A stretch of 37,483 nucleotides of DNA from Marivivens sp. (GTDB taxonomy: Bacteria > Pseudomonadota > Alphaproteobacteria > Rhodobacterales > Rhodobacteraceae): positions 1 through 37,483 of the forward strand of contig JALRLK010000113.1 in the NCBI GenBank assembly GCA_023254495.1. The letters are read 5' to 3'. How positions within the stretch are numbered: position 1 is the stretch's first letter; the number at the start of each line of letters is the position of its first letter. The notes under the pieces were generated by a model. It was not told where the DNA came from, did not search any database, and was given only the letters and a program-made list of their open reading frames with translations. Position numbers and translations under genes: made by a program. Below are positions 1 through 8,891 of the stretch, piece by piece.

Positions 1-476
1 GACCCGATGTAGCCCACGATGTTGGATTTGGTCATTTTGCCGGCAATGTGGCCCTGAATGGCGCGGCCTTCGTAGAAACGTGCCGAATAGGTAGAGACGT
101 TATCGGCGCGCTTATAGCCTGTGGCGTGTTCGAATTTCACATTCGGAAATTTCGCCGCCACGTTGATGGTGGGATCCATATCCCCAAACGAGGTGGTAAA
201 GATCAGATCGGCGCCTTCCAGGGCCATCTGGGTCATCACGCGCTCGGCGTCGGGGCCCTCAGGGACGTTTTCGGCATAGACGGTCTCGACCGCGTCGCCA
301 AAGGCAGCTTCGACCGCGAGGCGGCCGTTGTTGTGTTCAAAGGTCCAGCCGCCGTCACCGATCGGACCGACGTAGACGAAACCAACCTTAGTCTTGTCCT
401 GAGCGCGCGCTGGCAGGCCCAGCATCGCCATCGTGGCTGCGCCAGCACCGCTGGCAAGAAGCGTTCTTCTTTTCAC
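1..476 (-). CDS. BMP family ABC transporter substrate-binding protein (N-terminal part; runs off the left edge)
   Basis: Reverse-strand translation from a GTG start gives MKRRTLLASGAGAATMAMLGLPARAQDKTKVGFVYVGPIGDGGWTFEHNNGR..., a signal peptide plus a BMP/Med-type N-terminus; adjacent to matching permease and ATPase genes. Confidence 0.88.
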   Translation of the reverse strand, partial: MKRRTLLASGAGAATMAMLGLPARAQDKTKVGFVYVGPIGDGGWTFEHNNGRLAVEAAFGDAVETVYAENVPEGPDAERVMTQMALEGADLIFTTSFGDMDPTINVAAKFPNVKFEHATGYKRADNVSTYSARFYEGRAIQGHIAGKMTKSNIVGYIG

Positions 477-495
477 TTTTCAACTCCCGTTTGTT

Positions 496-508
496 GGGGC
501 CCCGCCCC
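496..508 (-). promoter_or_regulatory. Intercistronic hairpin between permease and BMP gene
   Basis: GGGGC-CCC-GCCCC stem in the only sizeable gap (about 45 nt) of an otherwise overlapping gene cluster. Confidence 0.4.
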
Positions 509-521
509 GGTTTGATTGGCC

Positions 522-1436
522 TCAGCGAGAGGCATGGAAAATCTTGCCGAGTGACCCCGGCGCTCGCCCTGCCGACATGAGCACAAGGACGAGGATGGTT
601 GCAATATACGGTGACATTGCAAGGTATTCGACAGGGATCGCAATACCGGCAGCTTGAAGATTGAGCTGCAGGACGGTGACCCCGCCGAAGAGGTAGGCGC
701 CGATCAGAAGGCGCCACGGCCGCCACGACGCAAAGACCACAATAGCAAGGGCAATCCAGCCCGCGCCCGCGGTCATCCCGTCGGTCCACTGGGGCACGCG
801 TACAAGGCTGATATAGGCCCCGCCAAGCCCTGCACAGGCACCGCCGAACATGATGGCGAGGATCCGGATGCGGATGACGTGATAGCCGAGTGCGTGGGCC
901 GCCTCGTGGTTTTCGCCAACCGCGCGCAGGACAAGGCCCGCGCGGCTGTATTTCAGGAAATACCAGATACCCGCGATCAGGCCGAGGCCGACATAGACCA
1001 TCGGATCATGGCTGAAGAGAATCGGGCCAAGGACCGGAATATCGCTGATCACCGGAATATCGATCTTGGGAAACTCGGGCGCTTTGATACCGTTGTATCC
1101 CTGCCCCAGAAGCGCCGAGAGGCCGAGGCCGAAGAGCGTCAGCGCAAGGCCGGTGGCGACCTGATTGGACAGAAGAAACTGGGTCAGGAACCCAAAGAGA
1201 AGCGACAAGCCAGCCCCGCCCACGGCGGCTGCGGCAAAGCCGATCCAAGGCGAGCCGGTGGTGACGGTGGCGATGAAGCCGGTTATCGCGCCGGTGATCA
1301 TCATCCCCTCGACACCGAGGTTCAGAACGCCCGCACGCTCGACGATAAGCTCGCCCGCCGCGGCAAGGATGATCGGGGTGGCCGCCACCATAAGCGAGGC
1401 CAGAAGGAGGATCGGGTTGATCGAGGAAAAGTCCAT
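522..1436 (-). CDS. ABC transporter permease (BMP/nucleoside-type)
   Basis: ORF from MDFSSINPILLLASLMVAATPIILAAAGELIVERAGVLNLGVEGMM, typical of the second permease of this transporter class. Confidence 0.9.
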   Translation of the reverse strand: MDFSSINPILLLASLMVAATPIILAAAGELIVERAGVLNLGVEGMMITGAITGFIATVTTGSPWIGFAAAAVGGAGLSLLFGFLTQFLLSNQVATGLALTLFGLGLSALLGQGYNGIKAPEFPKIDIPVISDIPVLGPILFSHDPMVYVGLGLIAGIWYFLKYSRAGLVLRAVGENHEAAHALGYHVIRIRILAIMFGGACAGLGGAYISLVRVPQWTDGMTAGAGWIALAIVVFASWRPWRLLIGAYLFGGVTVLQLNLQAAGIAIPVEYLAMSPYIATILVLVLMSAGRAPGSLGKIFHASR

Positions 1437-1440
1437 CTGA

Positions 1441-2520
1441 TTACTCCGTCTTGCCAAAGCGGATGCGGTAGGAGGTCATAACATCGACCGCGAGGAGGAA
1501 AAACAGCAGCATCCCCTGAAAGAGCTGGATTGCCGCGTCGGGAAGGCCGAGGCTCAGCTGCGCCAACTCGCCGCCGATATAGGTTAGCGCCATAAGAAGG
1601 CCGGCGATCAGGATACCCACGGGATGCAGGCGGCCAAGGAAGGCCACGATAATGGCGGTAAAGCCATAGCCCACGTTGAAGTCGATACTCACGCGTCCCG
1701 CGGGGCCCGCGATCTCGAACATGCCCGCAGCTCCGGCCAGTCCGCCCGAGATCAGCATACAGATGAAGATCATCCGACCCGCATCGACACCGGCAAAGCC
1801 AGCCGCCCGCGGGCTTTGGCCTGCAAGCCTGACGTCAAAGCCGAAGCGATGACGGGCGAGGATGAAATAGGCGAAAACCACCGCTGTGACCGCCGCCAGA
1901 ACGCCCCAGTGGATGCCCGAGTTGGAAATCAGCTCGAGGTTGGCTGAAGAGGAATACTGCGAGAGGTTGCGGCTTCCGGGGAAGCCGTGGCCGTCGGGAT
2001 TGCGCAGCAGGCTCAGCGCCATCGACGCTTGAATAGCCTCGGCCACATAGACCAGCATGAGCGAGACAAGGATCTCGTTCGTCTTGAAGCGGATGCGCAG
2101 GAAGGCCGGGATCGCGGCCCAGAGCATCCCGCCTGCGAGACCAGCGATGATCATCAGGGGGAAGATGAGCCAGCGGGCTTCCATCGGATAGAAGGCAAGG
2201 CCGGTTCCGGCAGCGGCGAGCGCTCCGATGATATATTGGCCCTCGGCGCCGATGTTCCAGATGCCGGCGCGGAAGCCGAACGACAGGCCAATGGCAATCA
2301 GGATCAGCGGGCCTGCCTTGATGAGAAGCTGCGGCCGCGAATAGGAGGCGAATTCGCCAAAGATCGGATCGTAGAAGATCGTCCGGATCGCCTCGAGCGG
2401 CGGTTTGCCGAGAAGGGCAAAGACCGCACCGCCGACGATCATAGTGATCACGACCGCGAGGATCGGCGCGGCGTAGACCCAAGCCTTGCTCGGCTGGGGG
2501 CGTTTCTCAAGCGTCAACAT
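1441..2520 (-). CDS. ABC transporter permease (BMP/nucleoside-type)
   Basis: MLTLEKRPQPSKAWVYAAPILAVVITMIVGG...GFRAGIWNIGAEGQYIIGALAAAG; multi-TM, permease signature. Confidence 0.9.
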   Translation of the reverse strand: MLTLEKRPQPSKAWVYAAPILAVVITMIVGGAVFALLGKPPLEAIRTIFYDPIFGEFASYSRPQLLIKAGPLILIAIGLSFGFRAGIWNIGAEGQYIIGALAAAGTGLAFYPMEARWLIFPLMIIAGLAGGMLWAAIPAFLRIRFKTNEILVSLMLVYVAEAIQASMALSLLRNPDGHGFPGSRNLSQYSSSANLELISNSGIHWGVLAAVTAVVFAYFILARHRFGFDVRLAGQSPRAAGFAGVDAGRMIFICMLISGGLAGAAGMFEIAGPAGRVSIDFNVGYGFTAIIVAFLGRLHPVGILIAGLLMALTYIGGELAQLSLGLPDAAIQLFQGMLLFFLLAVDVMTSYRIRFGKTE

Positions 2521-4030
2521 GGGCGACCTCCATATCGTGGGCGCCACCAAGCATGAGCCCGATCTCGTCGATGGTAAGCCCCTTGGCGCGGCGCGGCGGG
2601 GTCAGCTTGCCTTCGTTCAGCGCGGCGAAGCGATCAGAGATCTCGCGCAACTCGTCGAGGTCTTGGCTGATGCAGACCACCGCCGTGCCCGAAACCGCCA
2701 GATCGAGGATCGCCTGCCGGATCGAGGCGGCGGCTGCGGCATCAACGCCCCAGGTGGGCTGGTTGATCACCAGAACTCGCGGCTTTTGCATGATCTCGCG
2801 GCCGATGACGAATTTCTGCAGATTGCCGCCCGAGAGAGACCGTGCCGCATTGGCAGGTCCGGGGGTGCGGACGTCGAAGGCTTTGATGACCTCTTCGGCA
2901 AAGGCCTTGGCGGCGGGCCAGTCGAGAAGGCCGTTCTTCACAAGGTTCTTGCGGACGGCACCCGTCATCAGCGCGTTCTCAGTGAGGCTCATGTCGGGCG
3001 CTGCGGCATGGCCGTTGCGCTCTTCCGGCGCGGCGCAAAGGCCCGCGGCGCGGCGTTCGTTGGGGCCGAGGCGGCCGATCTCGCGCCCGTCGATCACCAC
3101 CATGCCGGCGGCGGTTTTCATCTCGCCCGAAAGGGCCGCAACCAATTCGTCCTGCCCGTTGCCCGCAACCCCGCCGATGCCGAGGACTTCGCCTTCACGC
3201 ACGTCAACGCTAATGTTTTTCAGCGCGGTGCCAAACTGGTGCGGGGCGGGGGCCGAAAGGCCGCGGATCGACAAGACGACCTCGCCCGCCTCGTGCGGCG
3301 CCTTTTCCGGCACATGCAGCGAGGCGCCGACCATCATTTCCGCCATGTCGCGGGCCGAGGTCTGGCGCGGATCGCAATTGCCGACGACCTTGCCGTGGCG
3401 CAGGATCGTCGCGTGTTCGCAAAGCGTGCGGATTTCCTCGAGCTTGTGCGAGATATAGAGGATCGAGGTGCCCTCGGCGCGCAGAATATTCAGCGTTTTG
3501 AAAAGGATCTCGACCTCTTGCGGGGTCAAAACCGAGGTCGGCTCGTCCATGATCAGAAGTTTAGGATCCTGCAAAAGGCAGCGGATGATCTCGACCCGCT
3601 GGCGCTCGCCCGCGGAAAGATCGCCGACGATCCGGTCGGGATCGAGGGGCAGGCCGTATTGATCCGAAACCTCGCGGATCCGCGCGGCCAGATCGCCCAT
3701 CGCGGGCGGGTTTTCCATGCCAAGGGCGATGTTTTCGGCCACGTTTAGCGCATCAAAGAGCGAGAAGTGCTGGAACACCATCGCCACACCCGAGGCCCGC
3801 GCCGCGCGCGGCTCGGACGGCTCATAGACCGCTCCATTGAGCATCATCGAACCGGTGTCGGGCCTCACAAGGCCATAGATGGTTTTCACCAGCGTCGATT
3901 TGCCGGCGCCATTCTCGCCCATAAGCGCGTGAACCTCGCCCATGCCGATCGTGAAGGATACGTCGCTGTTGGCGACGACCCCGGGGTAGGCCTTGGTCAG
4001 CCCCCTCAGTTCAAGCAGTGTGTCGGTCAC
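2507..4030 (-). CDS. ABC transporter ATP-binding protein with two nucleotide-binding domains (sugar/nucleoside type)
   Basis: Walker A GENGAGKSTLVKTI, signature LSAGERQRVEI, Walker B LLIMDEPTSVLTPQE, plus a degenerate second domain with LSGGNLQKFVIGRE. GTG start (VTDTLLELRGLTKAYPG) chosen over the upstream ORF extension. Confidence 0.9.
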   Translation of the reverse strand: MTDTLLELRGLTKAYPGVVANSDVSFTIGMGEVHALMGENGAGKSTLVKTIYGLVRPDTGSMMLNGAVYEPSEPRAARASGVAMVFQHFSLFDALNVAENIALGMENPPAMGDLAARIREVSDQYGLPLDPDRIVGDLSAGERQRVEIIRCLLQDPKLLIMDEPTSVLTPQEVEILFKTLNILRAEGTSILYISHKLEEIRTLCEHATILRHGKVVGNCDPRQTSARDMAEMMVGASLHVPEKAPHEAGEVVLSIRGLSAPAPHQFGTALKNISVDVREGEVLGIGGVAGNGQDELVAALSGEMKTAAGMVVIDGREIGRLGPNERRAAGLCAAPEERNGHAAAPDMSLTENALMTGAVRKNLVKNGLLDWPAAKAFAEEVIKAFDVRTPGPANAARSLSGGNLQKFVIGREIMQKPRVLVINQPTWGVDAAAAASIRQAILDLAVSGTAVVCISQDLDELREISDRFAALNEGKLTPPRRAKGLTIDEIGLMLGGAHDMEVAHVDA

Positions 4031-4949
4031 CCTCTGCAATCTCCCTGTTCCCGGCCCGCTTGAGAAGGCTCGTTGCAACCCCGAGCGCGATGGCGTGGGG
4101 ATGTTTTCCCAAAGTGGGATCGCCGATTGGACAGGCGATCCGTGCGATCTCTTCCCGTGTATGGCCCAAAGTCGCAAGGCGCGATTTGAATCGTGCCCAT
4201 TTCGTCGCAGAGCCGATGAGGCCCAGCCCCTTGAACCCGCGCGACAAAAGCGCGTGGCAGAGGGCAAGGTCGATCTCGTGGCTGAAGGTCAGGACGAGGT
4301 GCTCCGCCTCCCGCGGAGCATGGGCTGCCAGAACCGAAGGCTCGGCGGCGGGAAGGGTGGTGATGCCCGAGGGAATCTCGGTCGGAAAGCGGTGCGGGCC
4401 GGTATCGACCCATGTGATCTCGAAATCCGGCAGGGGGCGCAGGACATCGACCAAAGCCCGCCCCACATGGCCCGCACCCCAGATCCACAAGGGGCGGCGC
4501 TGGGCGGGGGCGGCTTCGATGAGCCAACCGTCAATCTCGGCCGGAAGCGCACCGGGTTGCAGGGCTATGGCCTTGCGGGCCACGGTGGCCGGCATGGCCT
4601 CCGCAGGGCCGAGCGGGCGGGCATAGGGCAGGCTGGCCGGAAGGGTCGCCTCGTCGAACCGCTCCCAAACCAGCGTCACCGACCCGCCGCAGCACTGGCC
4701 AAGCGCGGGTCCAAGGGGCACGGCGCGGTGGCGTAGGCCCGCCCTCGTGGCAAGCATTTCGCAGGCCTCGGCGATGGCTTGGAACTCGAGCGTGCCGCCG
4801 CCGATGGTGCCTTCGGTGCCCTCGGCCCAGATCAGCATCGACGTGCCTGCATCGCGCGGGGCCGAGCCCGCGCTGCGGCTAACCAGCAGCCGGACGACCG
4901 CGCCGTGGGCGCGGACGGTCTCGGTCAGGCGGGTCAGGTCAAAGCTCAT
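4011..4949 (-). CDS. xdhC: Xanthine dehydrogenase accessory protein XdhC
   Basis: [41 protein letters not shown]...GTIGGGTLEFQAI...LWIWGAGHVGRALVDVL; XdhC/CoxI architecture directly after xdhB. Confidence 0.93.
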   Translation of the reverse strand: MSFDLTRLTETVRAHGAVVRLLVSRSAGSAPRDAGTSMLIWAEGTEGTIGGGTLEFQAIAEACEMLATRAGLRHRAVPLGPALGQCCGGSVTLVWERFDEATLPASLPYARPLGPAEAMPATVARKAIALQPGALPAEIDGWLIEAAPAQRRPLWIWGAGHVGRALVDVLRPLPDFEITWVDTGPHRFPTEIPSGITTLPAAEPSVLAAHAPREAEHLVLTFSHEIDLALCHALLSRGFKGLGLIGSATKWARFKSRLATLGHTREEIARIACPIGDPTLGKHPHAIALGVATSLLKRAGNREIAEGDRHTA

Positions 4950-7246
4950 CCGCGCACCCGTTTGACAGCGGCCAAGACGCGCTCGGCGGTGGCGGGGCCG
5001 TGCAGATCGGGATAGCCCGCACCGCAGGAGGCCACGGCATCCGAGAGCGCCAGGAGCGCCGAGATACCAAGGTTGAACGGCGGCTCGCCCACGGCTTTAG
5101 AGCGATAGATCGTCGCCTCGGGGTTCTCGCCGTCCCAGAGATCGACGTTGAAAATCTCGGGCCGATCGGAGCAGGCGGGGATCTTGTAGGTCGAAGGCGC
5201 GTGTGTGCGCAGGCGGCCTTTGTCGTCCCAGACAAGCTCTTCGGTGGTGAGCCAGCCCGCGCCCTGAACATAGGCGCCTTCGACCTGCCCCTTATCGATC
5301 GCAGGGTTCAGCGATGCGCCGACGTCGTGCAGGATATCAGCCCGCAAGATGCGGTTTTCGCCGGTGAGCGTGTCGATCACCACCTCGGTGATCGCGGCCC
5401 CGTGGCCGAAATAGAAGAACGGGCGGCCCTTGCCGGCGAGGCGGTCCCACGAGAGATCGGGGGTCTTATAGAAACCCGTGGCCGAAAGGCTGATCCGGTT
5501 CTGATAGCAGGTCATCGCGGCCTGCGAGAAATCCATCTCGGCCGTGCCGACCGTCACCTTGTCATCGGCAAAGATCACCTTGTCGGGCGTTGTCTGGTGC
5601 AGGGTTGCGAGGCACTCGGCCATCCGCTCGCGGATCGTGTCGCAGGCGGCCTGCGTTGCCATGCCGTTGAGGTCGGAGCCCGACGAGGCGGCGGTGGCCG
5701 AGGTATTGGGCACCTTGGCGGTATCGGTCGCGGTGATCTTGATCCGGCTCACATCGACGCCGAACCGCGCGGCGGCCACTTGGGCCACCTTGAGAAACAG
5801 GCCTTGGCCCATTTCCGTGCCGCCGTGGTTGAGGTGGATCGAGCCGTCTTGATAGACGTGCACCAGCGCACCCGCCTGATTGAGGTGGGTCAGCGTGAAG
5901 GAAATCCCGAACTTGACCGGCGAGAAGCCGATGCCGCGCTTGAGGATCGGGCTTTTGGCGTTCCAATCGGCGATCTCGGCCTTGCGGCGGGCATAGTCAG
6001 AGGTGCCAAGCAGCCTCTCGGTCATCTCGTGCAGAAGAAAATCCCGCACCTCCATGCCATAGGGCGTGGTGTTGTCGCCCGCGCCGCCTGCCCGCACGGC
6101 GGCCATCGGCTTGTAATAATTGACCTTGCGGACTTCGATCGGGTCCAGCCCAAGCGCATGGGCCACATGATCCATCACACGCTCGATGCCGAAGATCCCC
6201 TGCGGCCCGCCAAAGCCGCGATAGGCGGTGGCGGATTGGGTGTTGGTCTTGAGCCGATGCGAGGTGATCCGCGCGGCGGGCAGGAGATAGGCGTTGTCGG
6301 CATGGAGCATGGCGCGGTCGGCTACGGGGATCGTCAGATCGAGCGCCCAGCCGCCGCGGGTGTATTGCGTGAAATCGACGCCGAGCACGCGACCCTTGTC
6401 GTCATAGGCCACGTCATAATCGATGCGGAAATCATGCCGCTTGCCGGTGATCGTCATGTCGTCGTCACGGTCATAACGCATCTTGGCGGGGCGGCCCGTC
6501 AGGCTCGCCACCACGGCACAGGCGCAGGCGAGCGCGTTGCCTTGGCTTTCCTTGCCGCCAAAGCCGCCGCCCATCCGGCGGGTCTCGACCCGCACGGCGT
6601 TCATCGGCTTGCCGATGGTTTCGGCGACCTTGTGCTGGATCTCGGTCGGGTGCTGGGTCGAGGAATGGACAATCACATCGCCGTTGTCCTGCGGGAAGAC
6701 GAGGGCGGCCTGGCTTTCGAGATAGAAATGCTCTTGCCCGCCAATTTCGAGCCGCCCCTGAAGGCGGTGCGGCGCAGCCTTGAGCGCGGCCTCGAAATCG
6801 CCCTTGGTCCAGACCCGCGGACCTTCCTCAAAGCGGCTGTTGGCGGCGAGGGCCTGTTCGATCGTCAGGATCGGGGCCTCTTCGGCATAGGTGATCTTGG
6901 CCTTCCGTGCAGCGCGGCGGGCGGCGTGATGGCTTGTGGCCGCCACAAGAAAGATTTGTTGGCCGACATAATGGACGGCGCCATCTGAGAGGATCGGCTC
7001 GTCATGCGCCGAGGGCGAGGCATCGTTGGCAAAGGGCATATCCTCGGCGGTCATCACCATAACAACGCCGGGGGCGGAGCGGACGGCGGAAAGGTCCATC
7101 GCCGTGATGCGCCCGCGGGCGATGGTCGAGAGGCCAAAGGCGAGGTGCAGCGTGCCCGCGGGCGTCGGGATATCGTCGATATAGCGGGCCACGCCCGAGA
7201 CGTGCAGCGGGCCGGAATCGTGCGGGAGGGATTTGGCGACGCTCAT
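4946..7246 (-). CDS. xdhB: Xanthine dehydrogenase molybdopterin-binding subunit
   Basis: [40 protein letters not shown]...[10 protein letters not shown]...[11 protein letters not shown]...[20 protein letters not shown]; molybdenum hydroxylase large subunit. Confidence 0.95.
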   Translation of the reverse strand: MSVAKSLPHDSGPLHVSGVARYIDDIPTPAGTLHLAFGLSTIARGRITAMDLSAVRSAPGVVMVMTAEDMPFANDASPSAHDEPILSDGAVHYVGQQIFLVAATSHHAARRAARKAKITYAEEAPILTIEQALAANSRFEEGPRVWTKGDFEAALKAAPHRLQGRLEIGGQEHFYLESQAALVFPQDNGDVIVHSSTQHPTEIQHKVAETIGKPMNAVRVETRRMGGGFGGKESQGNALACACAVVASLTGRPAKMRYDRDDDMTITGKRHDFRIDYDVAYDDKGRVLGVDFTQYTRGGWALDLTIPVADRAMLHADNAYLLPAARITSHRLKTNTQSATAYRGFGGPQGIFGIERVMDHVAHALGLDPIEVRKVNYYKPMAAVRAGGAGDNTTPYGMEVRDFLLHEMTERLLGTSDYARRKAEIADWNAKSPILKRGIGFSPVKFGISFTLTHLNQAGALVHVYQDGSIHLNHGGTEMGQGLFLKVAQVAAARFGVDVSRIKITATDTAKVPNTSATAASSGSDLNGMATQAACDTIRERMAECLATLHQTTPDKVIFADDKVTVGTAEMDFSQAAMTCYQNRISLSATGFYKTPDLSWDRLAGKGRPFFYFGHGAAITEVVIDTLTGENRILRADILHDVGASLNPAIDKGQVEGAYVQGAGWLTTEELVWDDKGRLRTHAPSTYKIPACSDRPEIFNVDLWDGENPEATIYRSKAVGEPPFNLGISALLALSDAVASCGAGYPDLHGPATAERVLAAVKRVRG

Positions 7247-8607
7247 GCGTGGACCTCCAGCACATTGACCGCGCTGCCCGAGAGATCGGCGAAATAGCGG
7301 CGGAGCATATTTTGCGCGGCCTCGAGGCGATAGCCGGCCGAGCCGCGCATATCGGTCATGGGTTTGAAATCCTTGGCGAATTCGGCGATGGCGGCCTCGA
7401 TGGAGGCCTCGGTCCAAGGCTTGCCGACGAGCGCGGCCTCGACATGGGCGGCCCGCTTGGGGATACCCGCCATGCCACCAAAGGCGATGCTGGCGGAGGC
7501 GACCTGGCCGCCCTCGATGGCCACGTTGAAGGCGCCAAGAACGGCGGAAATATCCTGATCGAACCGTTTGGACAGCTTGTAGACCCGGAGCGCGGGGGCC
7601 GATTTCGGGATCGTCACGCCGCTCACATATTCGCCCGGCTGGCGATCCTGCTTGCCGTAGTCTAGGAAGAACTCCTCGATCGGCAGATCGCGTTTGGCAG
7701 CACCCTTCCGCAGGTGCAGCGTTGCGCCAAGAGCGATGAGGGCGGGCGGGTTATCCCCGATGGGCGAACCGTTGGCGATATTGCCACCGATGGTCGCGGC
7801 GTTGCGGACCTGTTCGGAGGCATAGCGGCGGACCATTTCGGCATAGGAGGGGTGATAGACCCCCAGAAGCTCGCGCATCTGGGTCATCGTCACACCCGCG
7901 CCGATGCGGATGCTGTCTGTGCCAATAGAAATCTCGCGCAGATCGACGCAGAGGTTGAGGAAAACGACCTTCTTCAAATCGCGCATCTGCTTGGTGACCC
8001 AAAGGCCCACGTCAGTCGCCCCGGCGATCAGGGTCGCGTCAGGGTTGGCCTCGACCCACGCAGCCAGTTCATCCTCGGTCTCGGGCGCGAAGGCCAGCGG
8101 CGCGGCGGGAACATCGGCCGAATCGTCTTCGACCCAGCTCGGGCTTTCGTCCGCTTCCGCCGCCTCGGCCGCGCGGATGATCGGCGCATAGCCGGTGCAG
8201 CGGCAGAGGTTGCCGGCCAGCACCACATCGTGATCGCTCCGGCCCTGCTGATGCCCCGCGATCATCGACGAGATGAAACCGGGCGTGCAAAAGCCGCATT
8301 GCGAGCCGTGATGGTCGATCATCGCCTGCTGGACCGGGTGCATCTCGCCCTTGGGGCCCTTGAAGCCTTCAACGGTGCGGACCGCCTTGCCGTGCAGCTG
8401 GGGCAGGAACAGGATGCAGGCGTTGAGCGCCTTCACGCCCAGATCGTCGGTCACGACAACGGTACAAGCCCCGCAATCGCCCTCGTTGCAGCCCTCTTTG
8501 GTGCCTGTGAGTCCCCGATCCTCCCTGAGCCAATCAAGGAGGGTGTGCGTCGGTTCGGCCGCAACCCGGACAGTCTCTCCGTTGAGAAGAAACGTGATCT
8601 CGGTCAT
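7243..8607 (-). CDS. xdhA: Xanthine dehydrogenase small subunit (2Fe-2S and FAD)
   Basis: [52 protein letters not shown]...GLCRCTGY-like motif [14 protein letters not shown], followed by an FAD-binding domain. Confidence 0.95.
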   Translation of the reverse strand: MTEITFLLNGETVRVAAEPTHTLLDWLREDRGLTGTKEGCNEGDCGACTVVVTDDLGVKALNACILFLPQLHGKAVRTVEGFKGPKGEMHPVQQAMIDHHGSQCGFCTPGFISSMIAGHQQGRSDHDVVLAGNLCRCTGYAPIIRAAEAAEADESPSWVEDDSADVPAAPLAFAPETEDELAAWVEANPDATLIAGATDVGLWVTKQMRDLKKVVFLNLCVDLREISIGTDSIRIGAGVTMTQMRELLGVYHPSYAEMVRRYASEQVRNAATIGGNIANGSPIGDNPPALIALGATLHLRKGAAKRDLPIEEFFLDYGKQDRQPGEYVSGVTIPKSAPALRVYKLSKRFDQDISAVLGAFNVAIEGGQVASASIAFGGMAGIPKRAAHVEAALVGKPWTEASIEAAIAEFAKDFKPMTDMRGSAGYRLEAAQNMLRRYFADLSGSAVNVLEVHA

Positions 8608-8766
8608 GCCAGATCTCTGTCGCTTTCTGTTCCCCCGGTGGTGCGCCGGATCCGCTCAGCCCCGATGCGACGTAAAGGCTGTGCTCCCTATCGCCCTAGG
8701 AAAGCGGCGTTTTGGCGCTCTGGCAAGTGTGGTGGTGTCAGGAAAGCAGGAAAGACCTTTCGGAAA

Positions 8767-8795
8767 TTTTGGATAATCGGGAAAATTATCAAAAA
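8767..8795. promoter_or_regulatory. AT-rich inverted repeat, candidate operator between xdhA and dnaE
   Basis: TTTTGGATAAT-CGGGAAA-ATTATCAAAAA: 11-bp arms with one mismatch and a 7-nt spacer in the divergent xdhA/dnaE intergenic region. Confidence 0.4.
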
Positions 8796-8891
8796 TATAC
8801 GAAATGACATCAGTTATGAATGAGGACCGCAGGCCCGCATCGGCCCAGTTTGCCCCTTCCTCGCCCTCCCGCGCTGGGCTAGCCTGCGCCC

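Noticed and set aside
5000-6988. 662-aa plus-strand ORF opposite xdhB
   Set aside because: Shadow ORF; xdhB covers the whole region with clear motifs.
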